Shown: positions 1 to 9,931, counted from the stretch's first letter. The stretch: 64,000 nt of DNA from JBBIRG01 sp964410965 (GCA_964410965.1 CAYPIY010000008.1:1-64000); one strand, 5' to 3'. Notes: generated by a model not told the origin, from the sequence alone. Translations and numbers: made by a program.

Positions 1-1774
1 TACCGCTGCCGTCACGCTTGGTCTCCACCACCAGCTTCACCGTATCACCGGGAATGATGATAATCAGGCCGGTAGAATCACCTGAAAAACCCGCATCAGC
101 ATTTACACGACCGGCGCTGATTGAAGAAGGATTAAATGAAATCCCGCTGTCTGCCTGTAAAGAAGAAAACTGACCCGCTAAACCACCGGTTAAAGTCCAG
201 GCCGCAGTAGCGTCTTTAATATAATTATTTTGTTTGTCATAAGCGGCGGCGTATAACTTTAAGAGACTATCCGCCGGCAATGAAATCGCATTCGTATAAG
301 AATTACCTTTGCCTCCGGGTGCGTTTCGAATAACCAGAGTATCCCGTTTTCCCGGTATTACATTAATGGTTCCCGACTGACCGTTAAAAATTGAGGAATC
401 GGCCGTTATGTAACTTCCTCCGGTTAAAGTCCCGTAGAATGTACAACTGTCCGATTCGGTTGTATCACCCGCCAGAAATCCGCTTCCTCCGCGGAGATGA
501 AAATTCACTTTTACCGGTCGTACGAAATTATCAAACCGGTCAAATCCAAGCGCATAAACACGGATGGAATCATCGGCGGTAATCGTCGTGTCGGTTGCGG
601 ATTTCCCGTTGTCAAACCTTACCCAGTTAAGCCTGAGAGTATAGAGTGAATCCGTGTAAACCGATATGGACCGTCCGTCATCATCTGCTGCGATCCTGTT
701 TTTTGCTATCAGGGTATTGCTAATGAACGAAGGAAAATCAAATGCATTGCCCGTAGTATCGGGGATGTCAACCGCGAACGAGACATTAATAGAATCCCGT
801 ATCGCCCCGTACCATGTCCGTATGCTGAGCGTATCTGTACTTGCGCTGTAGTTCCATGTGGCAAATCCGAATCCTGAAGGCCGGTTGCCGGACTTGTTGA
901 TGAACTGGCTTGCGCCGTCTATCGATATGTCAGTCACCGTCAGAATTTTATCCGTGAACGGATTAGCGATCAGAACGGAATCAAAACGTCCCATTGAATC
1001 CGGTGCGCTCGTCGTTCGGACTGAATAGACAAACTCATTTAATCCGCTGGATGTCTTAATCTGACGAGGCGAGATTCCTGCCTTGGCCGTCGAATTCTGA
1101 TTCGTGTGAAACAGCGCCGCTAGATTGTTGTGCAGGCGATTAACGTTGTACGAATACTGAAGCCCCTTGAGGGAAGTACCCGAAGCCCGCTCAATACCGA
1201 CGGTCGCGGTCAGGCCCGGTGTCGTCGTGAGCAGGGTCTGATATTGCAGTTTGATCAGATTTATTGTTTCATACAGAATGACCTGAAACGTCAGCGACTG
1301 ACCCCCGATAATGTTCGCGTCGTCGTACTGGTACCAGGTAATCACAAATTTTCTGTTGGGCGCAGATCCTATTGTCCTGTAATAAACCTTGGATATATCG
1401 GAATTGATGGATAAGCTGTCCCAGTAAGCGGCGATAATGTTTAAAGGATCGTTGCTGTGGGGAATGGAATCGTTTTGCGCGAATGACGACGACAGTGAAT
1501 TAAAGCTGATGAAACCGTTTGAACTGATATATACCTGCGAAACGGTCGTATCGAAAAAAACGAAATTGAAACCGATGTTGACGGGACCGGTGGTTGAATT
1601 TTGCGTCAGTGTCAGAGCCGTGCCGTTCGTCACATCTTCCCAGTTGTAAGTCACCGAATCCGTCCAACGGTAAATACCACTGCTGTCCTGCCTGGCTGCA
1701 ACGCTGCCGGTTCCCCCTGCCCACATACAGGAAAAAACAGTCAGCAGAAAAATTTTTGTGATGCCCCGGTTCAT
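1..1774 (-). CDS. Secreted protein with tandem Ig-like beta domains, 3' end beyond the window
   Basis: An open frame of 591 codons runs from an ATG at 1774 to the window edge without a stop, so the C-terminus is missing. The N-terminus is a signal peptide (MNRGITKIFLLTVFSCMWAG). Residues about 40-190 form a beta-sandwich of the kind with a conserved SSNGFISF strand, common at the start of large secreted proteins of FCB bacteria. After residue about 330 there are at least two related beta-rich repeats, each carrying a Ser/Thr-Asp-rich segment around DDSIRVYALGFDRFDN or DSLLKLYAAAYDKQNN and rich in Gly/Thr. It is probably a cell-surface or exported adhesin-like protein, and the missing C-terminus would show the anchor or sorting signal. 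The start lies 3 bp after the stop of the upstream secreted gene, so the two are probably cotranscribed. No enzyme motif is visible. Confidence 0.8.
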   Translation of the reverse strand, partial: MNRGITKIFLLTVFSCMWAGGTGSVAARQDSSGIYRWTDSVTYNWEDVTNGTALTLTQNSTTGPVNIGFNFVFFDTTVSQVYISSNGFISFNSLSSSFAQNDSIPHSNDPLNIIAAYWDSLSINSDISKVYYRTIGSAPNRKFVITWYQYDDANIIGGQSLTFQVILYETINLIKLQYQTLLTTTPGLTATVGIERASGTSLKGLQYSYNVNRLHNNLAALFHTNQNSTAKAGISPRQIKTSSGLNEFVYSVRTTSAPDSMGRFDSVLIANPFTDKILTVTDISIDGASQFINKSGNRPSGFGFATWNYSASTDTLSIRTWYGAIRDSINVSFAVDIPDTTGNAFDFPSFISNTLIAKNRIAADDDGRSISVYTDSLYTLRLNWVRFDNGKSATDTTITADDSIRVYALGFDRFDNFVRPVKVNFHLRGGSGFLAGDTTESDSCTFYGTLTGGSYITADSSIFNGQSGTINVIPGKRDTLVIRNAPGGKGNSYTNAISLPADSLLKLYAAAYDKQNNYIKDATAAWTLTGGLAGQFSSLQADSGISFNPSSISAGRVNADAGFSGDSTGLIIIIPGDTVKLVVETKRDGSG

Positions 1775-1777
1775 GCG

Positions 1778-2305
1778 TCAGCGCCTGACAGTAATGGTTT
1801 GAGCGGGTTGCATCCGGATAATCCGGTCAGGACTGCCCGAATGAAAGACTTCCACAGAAAACAGGTCCCGGATTAAGCCGGAATCTGACTTATCATATCG
1901 TGGTTGAAGGCGAAAATTGAGAAACAGATTCAGAAGCTCCCCGGGCACAACATCCCGATGCAAAATAATCTGATGATTAGGACCCATCCGCCTGATCAAG
2001 GCCGTCTGCGGGTTTTTTACAGAAAAGAAGAGGGATGAATCGCGCGTAATCCAGAAATCGGCATCCCCGCCGTTTGAACGGATGGAAAGAGCTTCGATAA
2101 CGATTCCGTCCGCCGCGCCGCTGATCAGGATATTGATTCCGTTAAATCGTATTTCATCGTTTGAAATTCCTGCGCGGACCTGATTCATCCGATCCGCCTG
2201 GAACTCGTAACGGTCCAGAGCAAAGTTCTGTGCCGACGTTTGTCCATCCGCAGAAAAAGCATACCCGAAGACCAGAAATAAAAACAATGGTAACCGTCGC
2301 CGCAT
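1778..2305 (-). CDS. Small secreted protein, unknown function
   Basis: This 175-residue protein has a clear signal peptide (MRRRLPLFLFLVFGYAFSADG). I chose the ATG at 2305 because AAAGGA lies about 5 nt upstream; an in-frame TTG seven codons earlier has no ribosome-binding site. The mature part is beta-rich with no motif I recognise. It contains alternating polar/hydrophobic stretches such as IRFNGINILISGAADGIVI and a late segment around VVPGELLNLFLNFRLQPRYD. The gene is followed after 3 bp by the large secreted Ig-like protein. It may be an accessory or small partner of that protein. Function is unknown. Confidence 0.65.
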   Translation of the reverse strand: MRRRLPLFLFLVFGYAFSADGQTSAQNFALDRYEFQADRMNQVRAGISNDEIRFNGINILISGAADGIVIEALSIRSNGGDADFWITRDSSLFFSVKNPQTALIRRMGPNHQIILHRDVVPGELLNLFLNFRLQPRYDKSDSGLIRDLFSVEVFHSGSPDRIIRMQPAQTITVRR

Positions 2306-2460
2306 ATAATCCTTTGGTAAAACCAACTTAACCTATTTTAACAATAAACGCCCCGCGAAAGCAATAATTTCTTTTAAAAATAAAAAAAAACATAAAATAC
2401 CTTTTCTGCAGATCCGGATGCAAATCCTTGAAGAATCCGTAAAACGGCGAAAAAACAGGC

Positions 2461-3600
2461 CTATTTCAAAATTGCCCTTAAAAGAATCAGAAAGCCTTTC
2501 CCGTCATTCTCTGATAATTTCAGATTCTTTCTTGCCATCTCATATTCGGAATTGATCGACAGCGCCTTTCTGAAGTCGTCGATCGCTTTCAGAAAAATAT
2601 TGCGGCACTGGATCAGGTGCAGAATGCCGATGGTATTGTGCAGATCGGCGAAATTCGGGTTTTTTTCGATGCGTTCCTGAAGCAGTTTTTCATAGTGGGA
2701 TATGATCGCGTCGTTCCGGCCTTCTCCGCCGAACATGAATTTCAGGTAAAAAACATCGGTTACATCGACGATGCTGTTCTTGTATTTCATGAACTGTTTC
2801 AGATCGCGAAGGTCGGCATGTGCAAGATCGAATTGATTGGTCAGCACCTGCATCGGGATCCGCTCCAGATTGGGATAATCCGAATCTTTCAGTACCCGCT
2901 GGAGATGTTCGGCCGTGGTCTTAAGCTCTTCCTTGACCGATGAAAAACCATCGGTATTCTTCTCCAGCGTGTTAATCAGGCCGATGAGAGCGACCGATTT
3001 GTTGATCAGTGCATCGTAAAAATTCGGATTGATGGACAGGGACTTATTGATCGCAGTAAGGGCTTCTTCGAAGTTACCGATCATGTAATAGGCCAGTCCG
3101 AGTATGTTGAATATGTCCGGGTATTTTGAGTTGATCCTTAACGCCTGGTTCAGCATGGCGACGGCTTTGTAATGCTCGCCGATTTCAATATAGGCTTTAC
3201 CGAGATTGGTGTACGCTTCAATGAATTTCGGATTGTGAGCAATCGCAAGCTTGAATTCATCGATAGCGTCTTCAACAAGGTTGAGGCGCAGAAACACGAC
3301 GCCCATTTTATTGTTGGAAAGGGCGTGTTTAATCGTACGTACGTTGGCGGACATGTCGAACAGCATTTCAAGCTCATAAACACGGTCCTGGTGAAATTCA
3401 TTCGCTATGATCTGGAGCTGTTCAGGCGAGACGGCCTGGTCCCGGTCGCTGGGTTCGATTTTTTTTTCAAAAAAAGTGAGCAGCCTTCCCTTTTCATAAA
3501 TTTCGGAACGTACGACGCAATTCGACTTGATCGTCGCGGTCTGTACGTGAAAAACCCGTTTGCCCGCCTGCACATTGGAATTGATACCGACACCAGCCAT
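2461..3600 (-). CDS. Tetratricopeptide repeat protein
   Basis: A 379-residue protein without signal peptide or membrane segment, so probably cytoplasmic. Residues 1-95 are a non-repeat N-terminal domain including a basic/aromatic part around KGRLLTFFEKKIEPSD. From about residue 95 come consecutive TPR units; the helices around KMGVVFLRLNLVEDAIDEF, NLGKAYIEIGEHYKAVAM, NILGLAYYMIGNFEEAL and a fourth around NPNFYDALINKSVALIGLI fit the TPR pattern. After a longer helical insert, a last TPR-like pair sits near the C-terminus (NTIGILHLIQ, DDFRKALSINSEYEMARKNL). TPR domains are protein-interaction scaffolds; the partner is not apparent. The gene lies downstream of the BatA/VWA gene but 118 bp separate them, so it may have its own promoter. 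Confidence 0.75.
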   Translation of the reverse strand: MAGVGINSNVQAGKRVFHVQTATIKSNCVVRSEIYEKGRLLTFFEKKIEPSDRDQAVSPEQLQIIANEFHQDRVYELEMLFDMSANVRTIKHALSNNKMGVVFLRLNLVEDAIDEFKLAIAHNPKFIEAYTNLGKAYIEIGEHYKAVAMLNQALRINSKYPDIFNILGLAYYMIGNFEEALTAINKSLSINPNFYDALINKSVALIGLINTLEKNTDGFSSVKEELKTTAEHLQRVLKDSDYPNLERIPMQVLTNQFDLAHADLRDLKQFMKYKNSIVDVTDVFYLKFMFGGEGRNDAIISHYEKLLQERIEKNPNFADLHNTIGILHLIQCRNIFLKAIDDFRKALSINSEYEMARKNLKLSENDGKGFLILLRAILK

Positions 3601-3718
3601 GATCCCTCGCCAAATTTTTATTTCATGATGCTTTTTTATACTTCATTTTAATGGAAACCTGATACAATTCACTTCAGTAATAATATCGCATATTAAGCCC
3701 GTATTTTCAATGTTTTTA

Positions 3719-5836
3719 TTATTTATTTTTCTCAAAACGGTGGCTTTGTGCGATAGCCAATTCGGCAATCAGCAAGATCAGAACGATTCCGAAAATCCAT
3801 TTCCACAGTTCATGACCCAGCCTGGACTTTAATATGAAATCCTGGTAGGATTCCGTTGAAAGAATAACATCATAAGGTTGTTCCCGAAAAATAGCAGCAA
3901 GGTCTTCCCGTTTCATCGATTGAGGACTTCCTTCTCCGGGATCGTGGTTGGCCGAAAACACAAAAACATTTTTATTTTGCTCGGCCAGGCGGTAATATCC
4001 GGGCTGATCGAATCCGGGTACACGAACCAGGGTTTCATCCCCGAGAGGCTTAATCCCGGGTTTATATTCACGCCCTGATTCATCCACGACCGAAGCCTGC
4101 GCGGACAGGATCGAACGTATCCGGAATTCTGCAGGATAACCGCATTTCATATTTGCCTGGGGCATGGCTGAAGAGGAGTATAAATAGAGTACGGACCGGT
4201 GCATCAGGGGCGGAAATACGCCACGAAGGGGAAGATCGTTCCAGTCCAGGTCTATTGCGGATGACAGGAATAGCAACCTTCCCGGCCCGGAACGGATCTC
4301 CGCCAGCAGAGGTTGACGGTTCGTGAGCTGAATCACGGGTGAGGATATCGCGCTGAGTTCCGTTTGCCAGTATCTGTAAAAATTTGGCGATTCGGGTACC
4401 GGCAGGTCCGGTTTTGTGTTCTTCTCATAAATACCCTGGATCAGTATATGTGTGCGGTTCATTTCCCCGAAACCTGGCGGCTGACCTTTTCCCCGGGGCA
4501 AATCCGCGACGGACCGGATGACGCCCATTCCGAAATGCCTGAACAGCCCTCCGGAATAAGACCTGACATCGGAATCCGGACCGGGAATGACAAACACGCC
4601 TTTACCTTTTTTGAGAAAGCTTTCCATCTGCCGGATCTGCATATCATCGAAGCCCGGATGATTGGAGAAAACGATCACATCAAACTCATTCCAGTTCAAC
4701 CCCGGCAGGTTGACGGAAGAAACCGTCCGGATCGTGACCGGAGTCTGAAACTGAGGTGCAGGGGCCAAAGCCAGTTCAATGAACCTGTAGGGGGATGGTT
4801 TGTTCTGCACGAGCAGCGCCCGTATCTGTTCAGGCACAAAAAAAGTGAAGTAATACTGATTGTCATGAACCAACGGGTCGTCATCGATTTCGATCTTGCC
4901 GGAAATGTACCCGGCGGACCCCGGAAGGGCTGACATTTCAAACTCTGCGGACTCCCCGGCCGGAACGGAAACCACCTGCTGCTGAACTTTTTTTCCGTTG
5001 AAAAACATCCGAACGGCAATCTCTCCCGCCGGCGTAGCTGAATGATTGTTCAGTTTGACCCGGACTCTGACCGGCTTCGTTTTTTCGATGATCCGGCTCA
5101 CGACCTGCACGGTGTCGATTCCGGTGTTTCGGGGTTCGGTCTGGGAGAAATCGATGAATAGCCAGTGTACGGGTATATCCTCACTTTTCGCCTCAGCGGA
5201 AAACGTTCCCCCGCTTTCAAATGAGTTCTTCTGCATATCGGATAAAATGATGATCTCGCGGTTCGGGTTGCGGGCTTTTTTCATGAGTTGATACGCCGCG
5301 TCCATTTTTTCCGGCAAGTCGGATTTTCGGTGCACCACAGTCAATCGCTGGATCACTGATTTGAGTTCACCCGCCTGCCGGGTAAACTCCGGACGTGTAT
5401 TTTCCTGAAATCCCGGTGCGGCGAGGATCGTGGCCTCATCCCCTTCCCTGAACTGGCTGACGATTTCCATGGCCATGGATTTGATTCGGTCCAGAACCAT
5501 GCCCTGTTCCGTAACCCATCCGGAACTCATGGAATGATCCAGAATCAGAATAACCGATGTTTTTTCATGCGCCTCAATCGCAGTCTGACGACCGGTGCGC
5601 CAGGCCGGGCGGGCAAATGCCATTACGACCAACAAGAGAATCAGTGTTCTCAGAATGAGCAGCAGGATCTGCCGGATCCTGATGTTCCGGATTTGCTTTT
5701 TCTGGAGTACTTTCAGAAAGCGGAGACTGCTGAACGGGAGCCTGACGGATTTCCGGCGGTTCAGCAAATGAATGATGACGGGAATGAGAGCCAGTCCCAG
5801 GGCCGATAAAATCAGGGTGTTCAGGAACGCGAACAA
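3719..5836 (-). CDS. BatA/VWA-type inner-membrane protein
   Basis: 705 residues. The N-terminus matches the BatA N-terminal domain: a hydrophobic segment (about 5-24), then HLLNRRKSVRLPFSSLRFL, then a second membrane segment (about 55-77). A von Willebrand A domain follows with the MIDAS motif DHSMS near residue 98. The long middle region is Ig-like and glutamine-amidotransferase-like beta/alpha structure, and a final transmembrane helix lies at about 680-700 before a basic tail. BatA-type proteins are membrane proteins with a metal-dependent adhesion domain facing the periplasm; in some bacteria they act with MoxR ATPases, but no MoxR is here. The start is TTG (5836), supported by a GGGGGG ribosome site 5 nt upstream and by the family N-terminus. 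The gene follows lolD by 11 bp, probably in the same operon. Confidence 0.8.
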   Translation of the reverse strand: MFAFLNTLILSALGLALIPVIIHLLNRRKSVRLPFSSLRFLKVLQKKQIRNIRIRQILLLILRTLILLLVVMAFARPAWRTGRQTAIEAHEKTSVILILDHSMSSGWVTEQGMVLDRIKSMAMEIVSQFREGDEATILAAPGFQENTRPEFTRQAGELKSVIQRLTVVHRKSDLPEKMDAAYQLMKKARNPNREIIILSDMQKNSFESGGTFSAEAKSEDIPVHWLFIDFSQTEPRNTGIDTVQVVSRIIEKTKPVRVRVKLNNHSATPAGEIAVRMFFNGKKVQQQVVSVPAGESAEFEMSALPGSAGYISGKIEIDDDPLVHDNQYYFTFFVPEQIRALLVQNKPSPYRFIELALAPAPQFQTPVTIRTVSSVNLPGLNWNEFDVIVFSNHPGFDDMQIRQMESFLKKGKGVFVIPGPDSDVRSYSGGLFRHFGMGVIRSVADLPRGKGQPPGFGEMNRTHILIQGIYEKNTKPDLPVPESPNFYRYWQTELSAISSPVIQLTNRQPLLAEIRSGPGRLLFLSSAIDLDWNDLPLRGVFPPLMHRSVLYLYSSSAMPQANMKCGYPAEFRIRSILSAQASVVDESGREYKPGIKPLGDETLVRVPGFDQPGYYRLAEQNKNVFVFSANHDPGEGSPQSMKREDLAAIFREQPYDVILSTESYQDFILKSRLGHELWKWIFGIVLILLIAELAIAQSHRFEKNK

Positions 5837-5847
5837 GTCAACCCCCC

Positions 5848-6564
5848 TTACGCCGTCCGGACAATGTCTTCGGTGATCGTGCCGTCAAACATTTTCAGCG
5901 TTCGCCAGGAATGCTCCGCTAGATGCTCGTTATGGGTGACGATAACAAATGTCTGCCCGGTTTCCTCACATAGACGGATCAGCAGGCTGTGAAGGCTTTC
6001 CGCGGACTGACGGTCAAGGTTGCCCGAGGGTTCATCGGCAAGGATGATCGCAGGCTGATTCATCAGCGCGCGGGCTACGGCCACACGCTGCTGTTCGCCT
6101 CCGGAAAGCTCGTTTGGCCTGTGGAGCATCCTAGCCCGGAGCCCGACCTCCTCAAGCAGGAATTCAGCTCTCGGCTGAACCTCCGCGCGGGGCCGGCCGC
6201 CGATCATGGCGGGCATCATGACGTTCTCCAGTGCGGAAAATTCGGGAAGAAGATGATGAAACTGAAACACGAATCCGATCCGGCGGTTGCGGATCGCCGC
6301 CAGCTGCCTGTCCTGGAGGCCGTTCAGAACGGATTCTCCGATACGCACCGTTCCGGTGGTCGCGTGATCCAGGGCTCCCAGAATGTGCAGCAGTGTGCTC
6401 TTGCCCACTCCGGAAGGACCGACGACCGTTACAAATTCACCGGTGCTGATGGCCAGGTTTATATCACGCAAAACGACAAGTTCCTCGCGTCCCGACCGGT
6501 AAGTCTTGCCGATGCCCTCTGCCCGGATCACCGGTTCCGACGGCGGGTTACTTGGTTTTGTCAT
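5848..6564 (-). CDS. lolD: LolD-type ABC transporter ATPase
   Basis: A 238-residue ABC ATPase. Walker A is GPSGVGKST, the signature is LSGGEQQRVAVARAL, and Walker B is IILADEPSGNLD followed by an H-loop (VTHN). The sequence IGFVFQFHHLLPEFSALENVMMPAMI is typical of the LolD/MacB/FtsE group, and LolD is the best fit because two LolC/LolE-type permeases lie in the same operon. LolCDE releases outer-membrane lipoproteins from the inner membrane at the expense of ATP. The ATG at 6564 overlaps the upstream gene by 17 bp, suggesting translational coupling; a GTG nine codons earlier also fits the frame but has no better ribosome site. Confidence 0.9.
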   Translation of the reverse strand: MTKPSNPPSEPVIRAEGIGKTYRSGREELVVLRDINLAISTGEFVTVVGPSGVGKSTLLHILGALDHATTGTVRIGESVLNGLQDRQLAAIRNRRIGFVFQFHHLLPEFSALENVMMPAMIGGRPRAEVQPRAEFLLEEVGLRARMLHRPNELSGGEQQRVAVARALMNQPAIILADEPSGNLDRQSAESLHSLLIRLCEETGQTFVIVTHNEHLAEHSWRTLKMFDGTITEDIVRTA

Positions 6565-7420
6565 GGTTGAAATGGATGGTCTGGGTTCCACTGAAATTCA
6601 CTTCCTTTCCCGCATGTGTGCCGATCGCTGCCAGTTCCGAGGTGATCTGCCCGTTGACTAATTTCCCTCCTGCGATATCCAGAAAATAATTGCCCATCAT
6701 ATGGATCAGCAGGTCAAGTTCCATAACGGCCCGGTCAGATTCACGGATCTTTCCCGATCCGGAAACCTCAAGGTCCATCGTGATCATCGCGATCCCGCCG
6801 TCAATGCTTTCCAGCCGGTAATGGCCCTTGGAAACGGTTTTGGCAATCGAAATCTTTTCGTTAAGCGTTTTCATGTATCGGTCCGCAAAATCCGTTTTGC
6901 CCGGATTCCACTGATCGCCTATTTTCACCGGATAGTCCGGTAACTGGACCAGAAAAAGCTCAAAATCCCTGATCCATGAGGTATCCTGCGCGGATGCGCC
7001 AGGGGACGCAGCTTTCACCGACTCTGCCAGAACCCGCCCGAATTTGTCAAACGCAAAGTGCACAGCCTGCTGCTTGAGGGACTGTCCCAGCTGATATGTC
7101 AGGTTTTTTCCGTCCCGCGTAACACGCGTGAATTCAACATGCGCCCGGATGTCCATCACGTCTCCGTCGCTCTCCTCGCATTCCAGGTAAAGGTCATAAC
7201 TCGTTTCCCCGTACGAGGACTGATTCAGCTTGTCCTGCTCCGTTGTAAAAGTCCGGTAATGGTTGACGCTGATGCGGTACCGGTCCCCCCTGGAATATTT
7301 GTGCGTCAGCACATTGACCTTGGTTCGCTGGCCGAACGCCGGAACTCCGTACAGTATCAAGAAACCGAAGATCATGATCAACGGCAATATCCGGTATTTC
7401 AAATTCCTTTTTGATCTCAT
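6548..7420 (-). CDS. Secreted protein of unknown function in the Lol operon
   Basis: 290 residues with a signal peptide (MRSKRNLKYRILPLIMIFGFLILYG, then APFGQ-like cleavage region). The mature region is beta-rich with repeated charged strands (RYRISVNHYRTFTTEQDKL, YDLYLECEESDGDVMDIRAH) and a Gly-rich C-terminal part. It looks like a periplasmic or outer-membrane-side beta-barrel/beta-sandwich, but I recognise no family. It lies between a LolC/E-type permease (12 bp upstream) and LolD (17 bp overlap), so it is probably made with the transporter. It could be a periplasmic partner such as a lipoprotein-carrier-like protein, but it has no lipobox and the LolA fold is not evident, so this is only a suggestion. 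Confidence 0.75.
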   Translation of the reverse strand: MRSKRNLKYRILPLIMIFGFLILYGVPAFGQRTKVNVLTHKYSRGDRYRISVNHYRTFTTEQDKLNQSSYGETSYDLYLECEESDGDVMDIRAHVEFTRVTRDGKNLTYQLGQSLKQQAVHFAFDKFGRVLAESVKAASPGASAQDTSWIRDFELFLVQLPDYPVKIGDQWNPGKTDFADRYMKTLNEKISIAKTVSKGHYRLESIDGGIAMITMDLEVSGSGKIRESDRAVMELDLLIHMMGNYFLDIAGGKLVNGQITSELAAIGTHAGKEVNFSGTQTIHFNHDKTK

Positions 7421-7432
7421 GTTCAGCTTTCG

Positions 7433-8656
7433 TTATTGTTTTGATCTCAGGGCTTCGACCGGCAACAGCCCGGCGGCTTTGCGGGCGGGATAAAATGTTG
7501 AAAACAGTATCAATCCGAAAGATACAGACAGAACTATGAAAAAATCAACCCATTTAAGTTTTACCGGAACCGCCTCAATGAAAAAAACTCCTGACGGCAG
7601 TGGAATCAGACTGTACTGAATCTGAAGAAAGCAGATCCCGTATCCGAGGATGCATCCGATCAGAATCCCGAAACAGCCGACCCACAGCCCCTGCCGGATG
7701 AATATTCCGGAGATCATGCCCGCCGAGGCACCCATCGAACGTATGATCCCGATTTCAGGGGTTTTCTGCATGACCAGCATGATCAGCGTGCTGATGATAT
7801 TGAATCCGGCGACCAGGATGATCAGGCTGAGCAGCACCATGGATCCCCATTTTTCCACTTTCATCGCGCTGTACAGGTCGGCATGGAGGTCGTACCATGT
7901 ATCAACGGCGAATGAATCCCCGAGTTCTGCGGATAATGATTCCTGAACCGTCCAGCTGTCTTCGATATCATCCAGTTTCAGATCGACACCGTCGACCGCT
8001 CCCTCCCGCTCAAAAAGCGCGGACGCATCGTCCCTGTCGATGAACGCGTATGCGTTATCGTATTCAAACATATCCGTTTTGAAAATCGCCGTTACGGCAA
8101 ACCGTTTCGCCGAGGGAACGCTGAACGGACTGACCACGCCCGACGGGCTGATCACCGTGACCGTATCGCCGACCGAGGTCTCGGTTTCGAGCGCGAGATT
8201 AAACCCGAGCCAGATGCCGCGGAGCGGCTCTGATGTCTGAAAATGAAACTTCCCGGCGGACCGGTTGTTTTCAAGGTCGGTAACACGGAGTATGCGTTCC
8301 GGATCAACGCCGCGGATAAACGCGACATGGCTGCCGCCCTGCCCGCTGATCATGCCCTTCTCGGTGACAAACGGGGATATGTGGCGGATCTTTCTTTCCG
8401 CGGAAACAATCCGTTCCAGGCTGTCCGTCCATGCAAAACATTCTTCCTGAACATCCCTGATTTTCAGGTGGGAATCAAACCCGATGAACCGGGATTTGAC
8501 CTCGTGCTCAAAACCGTTCAGCACGGACAGAACGATAATGATCGCCGCGACGCCGACCGTAACTCCGAGCACGGAAATCAGCCCGATCACGGAAATGAAA
8601 GACTGTCCCCTGACGGGACGAAGGTAACGGAACGCGATGAGCTGTTCAAAATTCAT
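7433..8656 (-). CDS. LolC/LolE-type lipoprotein-release permease (second)
   Basis: 407 residues of the FtsX-like/MacB-PCD family. The N-terminal helix (about 18-45, SFISVIGLISVLGVTVGVA) is followed by a large periplasmic domain to about residue 270. Three C-terminal helices follow, with the family segment around GIIRSMGASAGMISGIF and a last helix near 370-390. The architecture and length (about 400) match LolC/LolE, which with LolD form the LolCDE lipoprotein-release complex. The gene starts at 8656, 15 bp after the stop of the sister permease gene. I could not decide between LolC and LolE from sequence alone. Confidence 0.87.
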   Translation of the reverse strand: MNFEQLIAFRYLRPVRGQSFISVIGLISVLGVTVGVAAIIIVLSVLNGFEHEVKSRFIGFDSHLKIRDVQEECFAWTDSLERIVSAERKIRHISPFVTEKGMISGQGGSHVAFIRGVDPERILRVTDLENNRSAGKFHFQTSEPLRGIWLGFNLALETETSVGDTVTVISPSGVVSPFSVPSAKRFAVTAIFKTDMFEYDNAYAFIDRDDASALFEREGAVDGVDLKLDDIEDSWTVQESLSAELGDSFAVDTWYDLHADLYSAMKVEKWGSMVLLSLIILVAGFNIISTLIMLVMQKTPEIGIIRSMGASAGMISGIFIRQGLWVGCFGILIGCILGYGICFLQIQYSLIPLPSGVFFIEAVPVKLKWVDFFIVLSVSFGLILFSTFYPARKAAGLLPVEALRSKQ

Positions 8657-8671
8657 GAAGGATCCCGAGGG

Positions 8672-9931
8672 TTACTCATACCGTATGGCGTCGACCGGGT
8701 TGAGTTTTGCCGCGCGGATGGCCGGAACCGATGCGGCGAGCATGCAAAGGCCGATGGAAAACAATCCGCCCCAGAGAAAATAAAAACCGTTCAGTTCAAC
8801 GGGCACGGAGTCCATAAAATACACGTCCGATTTGAGCGAAAGGATTTTCCATTCCAGCTGGACATACGCGAGCAGAAGCGCGAGAACGATTCCGAGAGCC
8901 GCCCCGATCATCCCGATCCACAGGCCTTCAAAGAGAAATATCCTCCGGATGTCCCTCGCCCGCGCTCCCATGGACCTGAGGATGCCGATGTCCTTCGTCT
9001 TTTCGAGAACGATCATGAACAGCGTGCCGATGATATTAAACGCGGCAACCAGGATGATGAGGCTGAAAATGATCGTCATGATGAAGTTGTTGTTTTCCAG
9101 CCACGCAAAAAGGTTCCGGTGAAGATCAAACCAGGTCCTGACGAAAAAGGGAAATCCGAGGTCCTTGCTGAGCTGCTGGGACAGCGGCCCGGCAGAAAAG
9201 AGATCGTCGGTTTTTATTTCATATCCCGTAATCCCGTGCCCCGTGTCAAAAAAACGCTGCGTTTCCCCGAGATCGGCATAAACGAGCACGTTGTCATATT
9301 CGGCGAGCCCGCTCCGGTATATTCCTGTCACGGTAAATTGCCTGACTTTCGGTTGTTGTACAAATGCCAGGGCATGCTGGAGAGAAAACAGTGTGATTCT
9401 ATCCCCCTCATCGACCGCAAGTTTATCGGCAAGTTTTTTCCCGATCAGGATACCCGGAAGAGCGGACGGTGCCCGAAGTTTCGTGCCGGTTCCGGCGGTA
9501 TCCGGCCTTTTCAGGTTTAACGACCCCCTGATAATGTTTTTACGTATGCCGAGCACCTGATCCACAGTTCTTTCGTCAATCCCTTTCACGATCACGCCTT
9601 CCGTCTTTTTCCGGGAACGGATCATGGCTTCCTTTTCGATGTACGCAGAGACACCCGTAACCTGAGGATACTGCCGGAGCCTGGTGAATACTTTTTCGGG
9701 CTGCCGGATGTATCCCGTTGCGTCAAAGGTTTTAATCCGAATATGCGCGTCAAAACTGATGAACCGCGTGCGGAGTTCCTCTTCAAATCCGGTGATGATG
9801 CACAGCGTCAGTATGAGCGCCGCCGTACCGACCGATACTCCGGCAATTGATATCCAGGCAATCACGGATATGAATCCCGTTTTGCGCTTCGCCCAGAGGT
9901 ATTTTTTGGCAATAAATAAAGTGATGTTCAT
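8672..9931 (-). CDS. LolC/LolE-type lipoprotein-release permease (first)
   Basis: 419 residues, a paralogue of the adjacent permease. The two share an FxxFD core near the first helix (RTRFISFDAHIRI here, KSRFIGFDSHLKI in the other). The N-terminal transmembrane helix (about 18-45) is followed by a periplasmic domain, then the DIGILRSMGARARDI loop and three C-terminal helices. Heteromeric LolC plus LolE with LolD is the usual arrangement in proteobacteria. Here both permeases and the ATPase lie in one operon with an unrelated secreted gene in between. The ATG at 9931 overlaps the TGA of the upstream zinc-hook gene (ATGA), a typical sign of translational coupling. Confidence 0.87.
   Translation of the reverse strand: MNITLFIAKKYLWAKRKTGFISVIAWISIAGVSVGTAALILTLCIITGFEEELRTRFISFDAHIRIKTFDATGYIRQPEKVFTRLRQYPQVTGVSAYIEKEAMIRSRKKTEGVIVKGIDERTVDQVLGIRKNIIRGSLNLKRPDTAGTGTKLRAPSALPGILIGKKLADKLAVDEGDRITLFSLQHALAFVQQPKVRQFTVTGIYRSGLAEYDNVLVYADLGETQRFFDTGHGITGYEIKTDDLFSAGPLSQQLSKDLGFPFFVRTWFDLHRNLFAWLENNNFIMTIIFSLIILVAAFNIIGTLFMIVLEKTKDIGILRSMGARARDIRRIFLFEGLWIGMIGAALGIVLALLLAYVQLEWKILSLKSDVYFMDSVPVELNGFYFLWGGLFSIGLCMLAASVPAIRAAKLNPVDAIRYE

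Noticed and set aside
8243..9520. A 425-codon plus-strand frame across both permease genes
   Set aside because: It is antisense to two well-supported permeases; composition is arginine- and proline-rich with no recognised domain.
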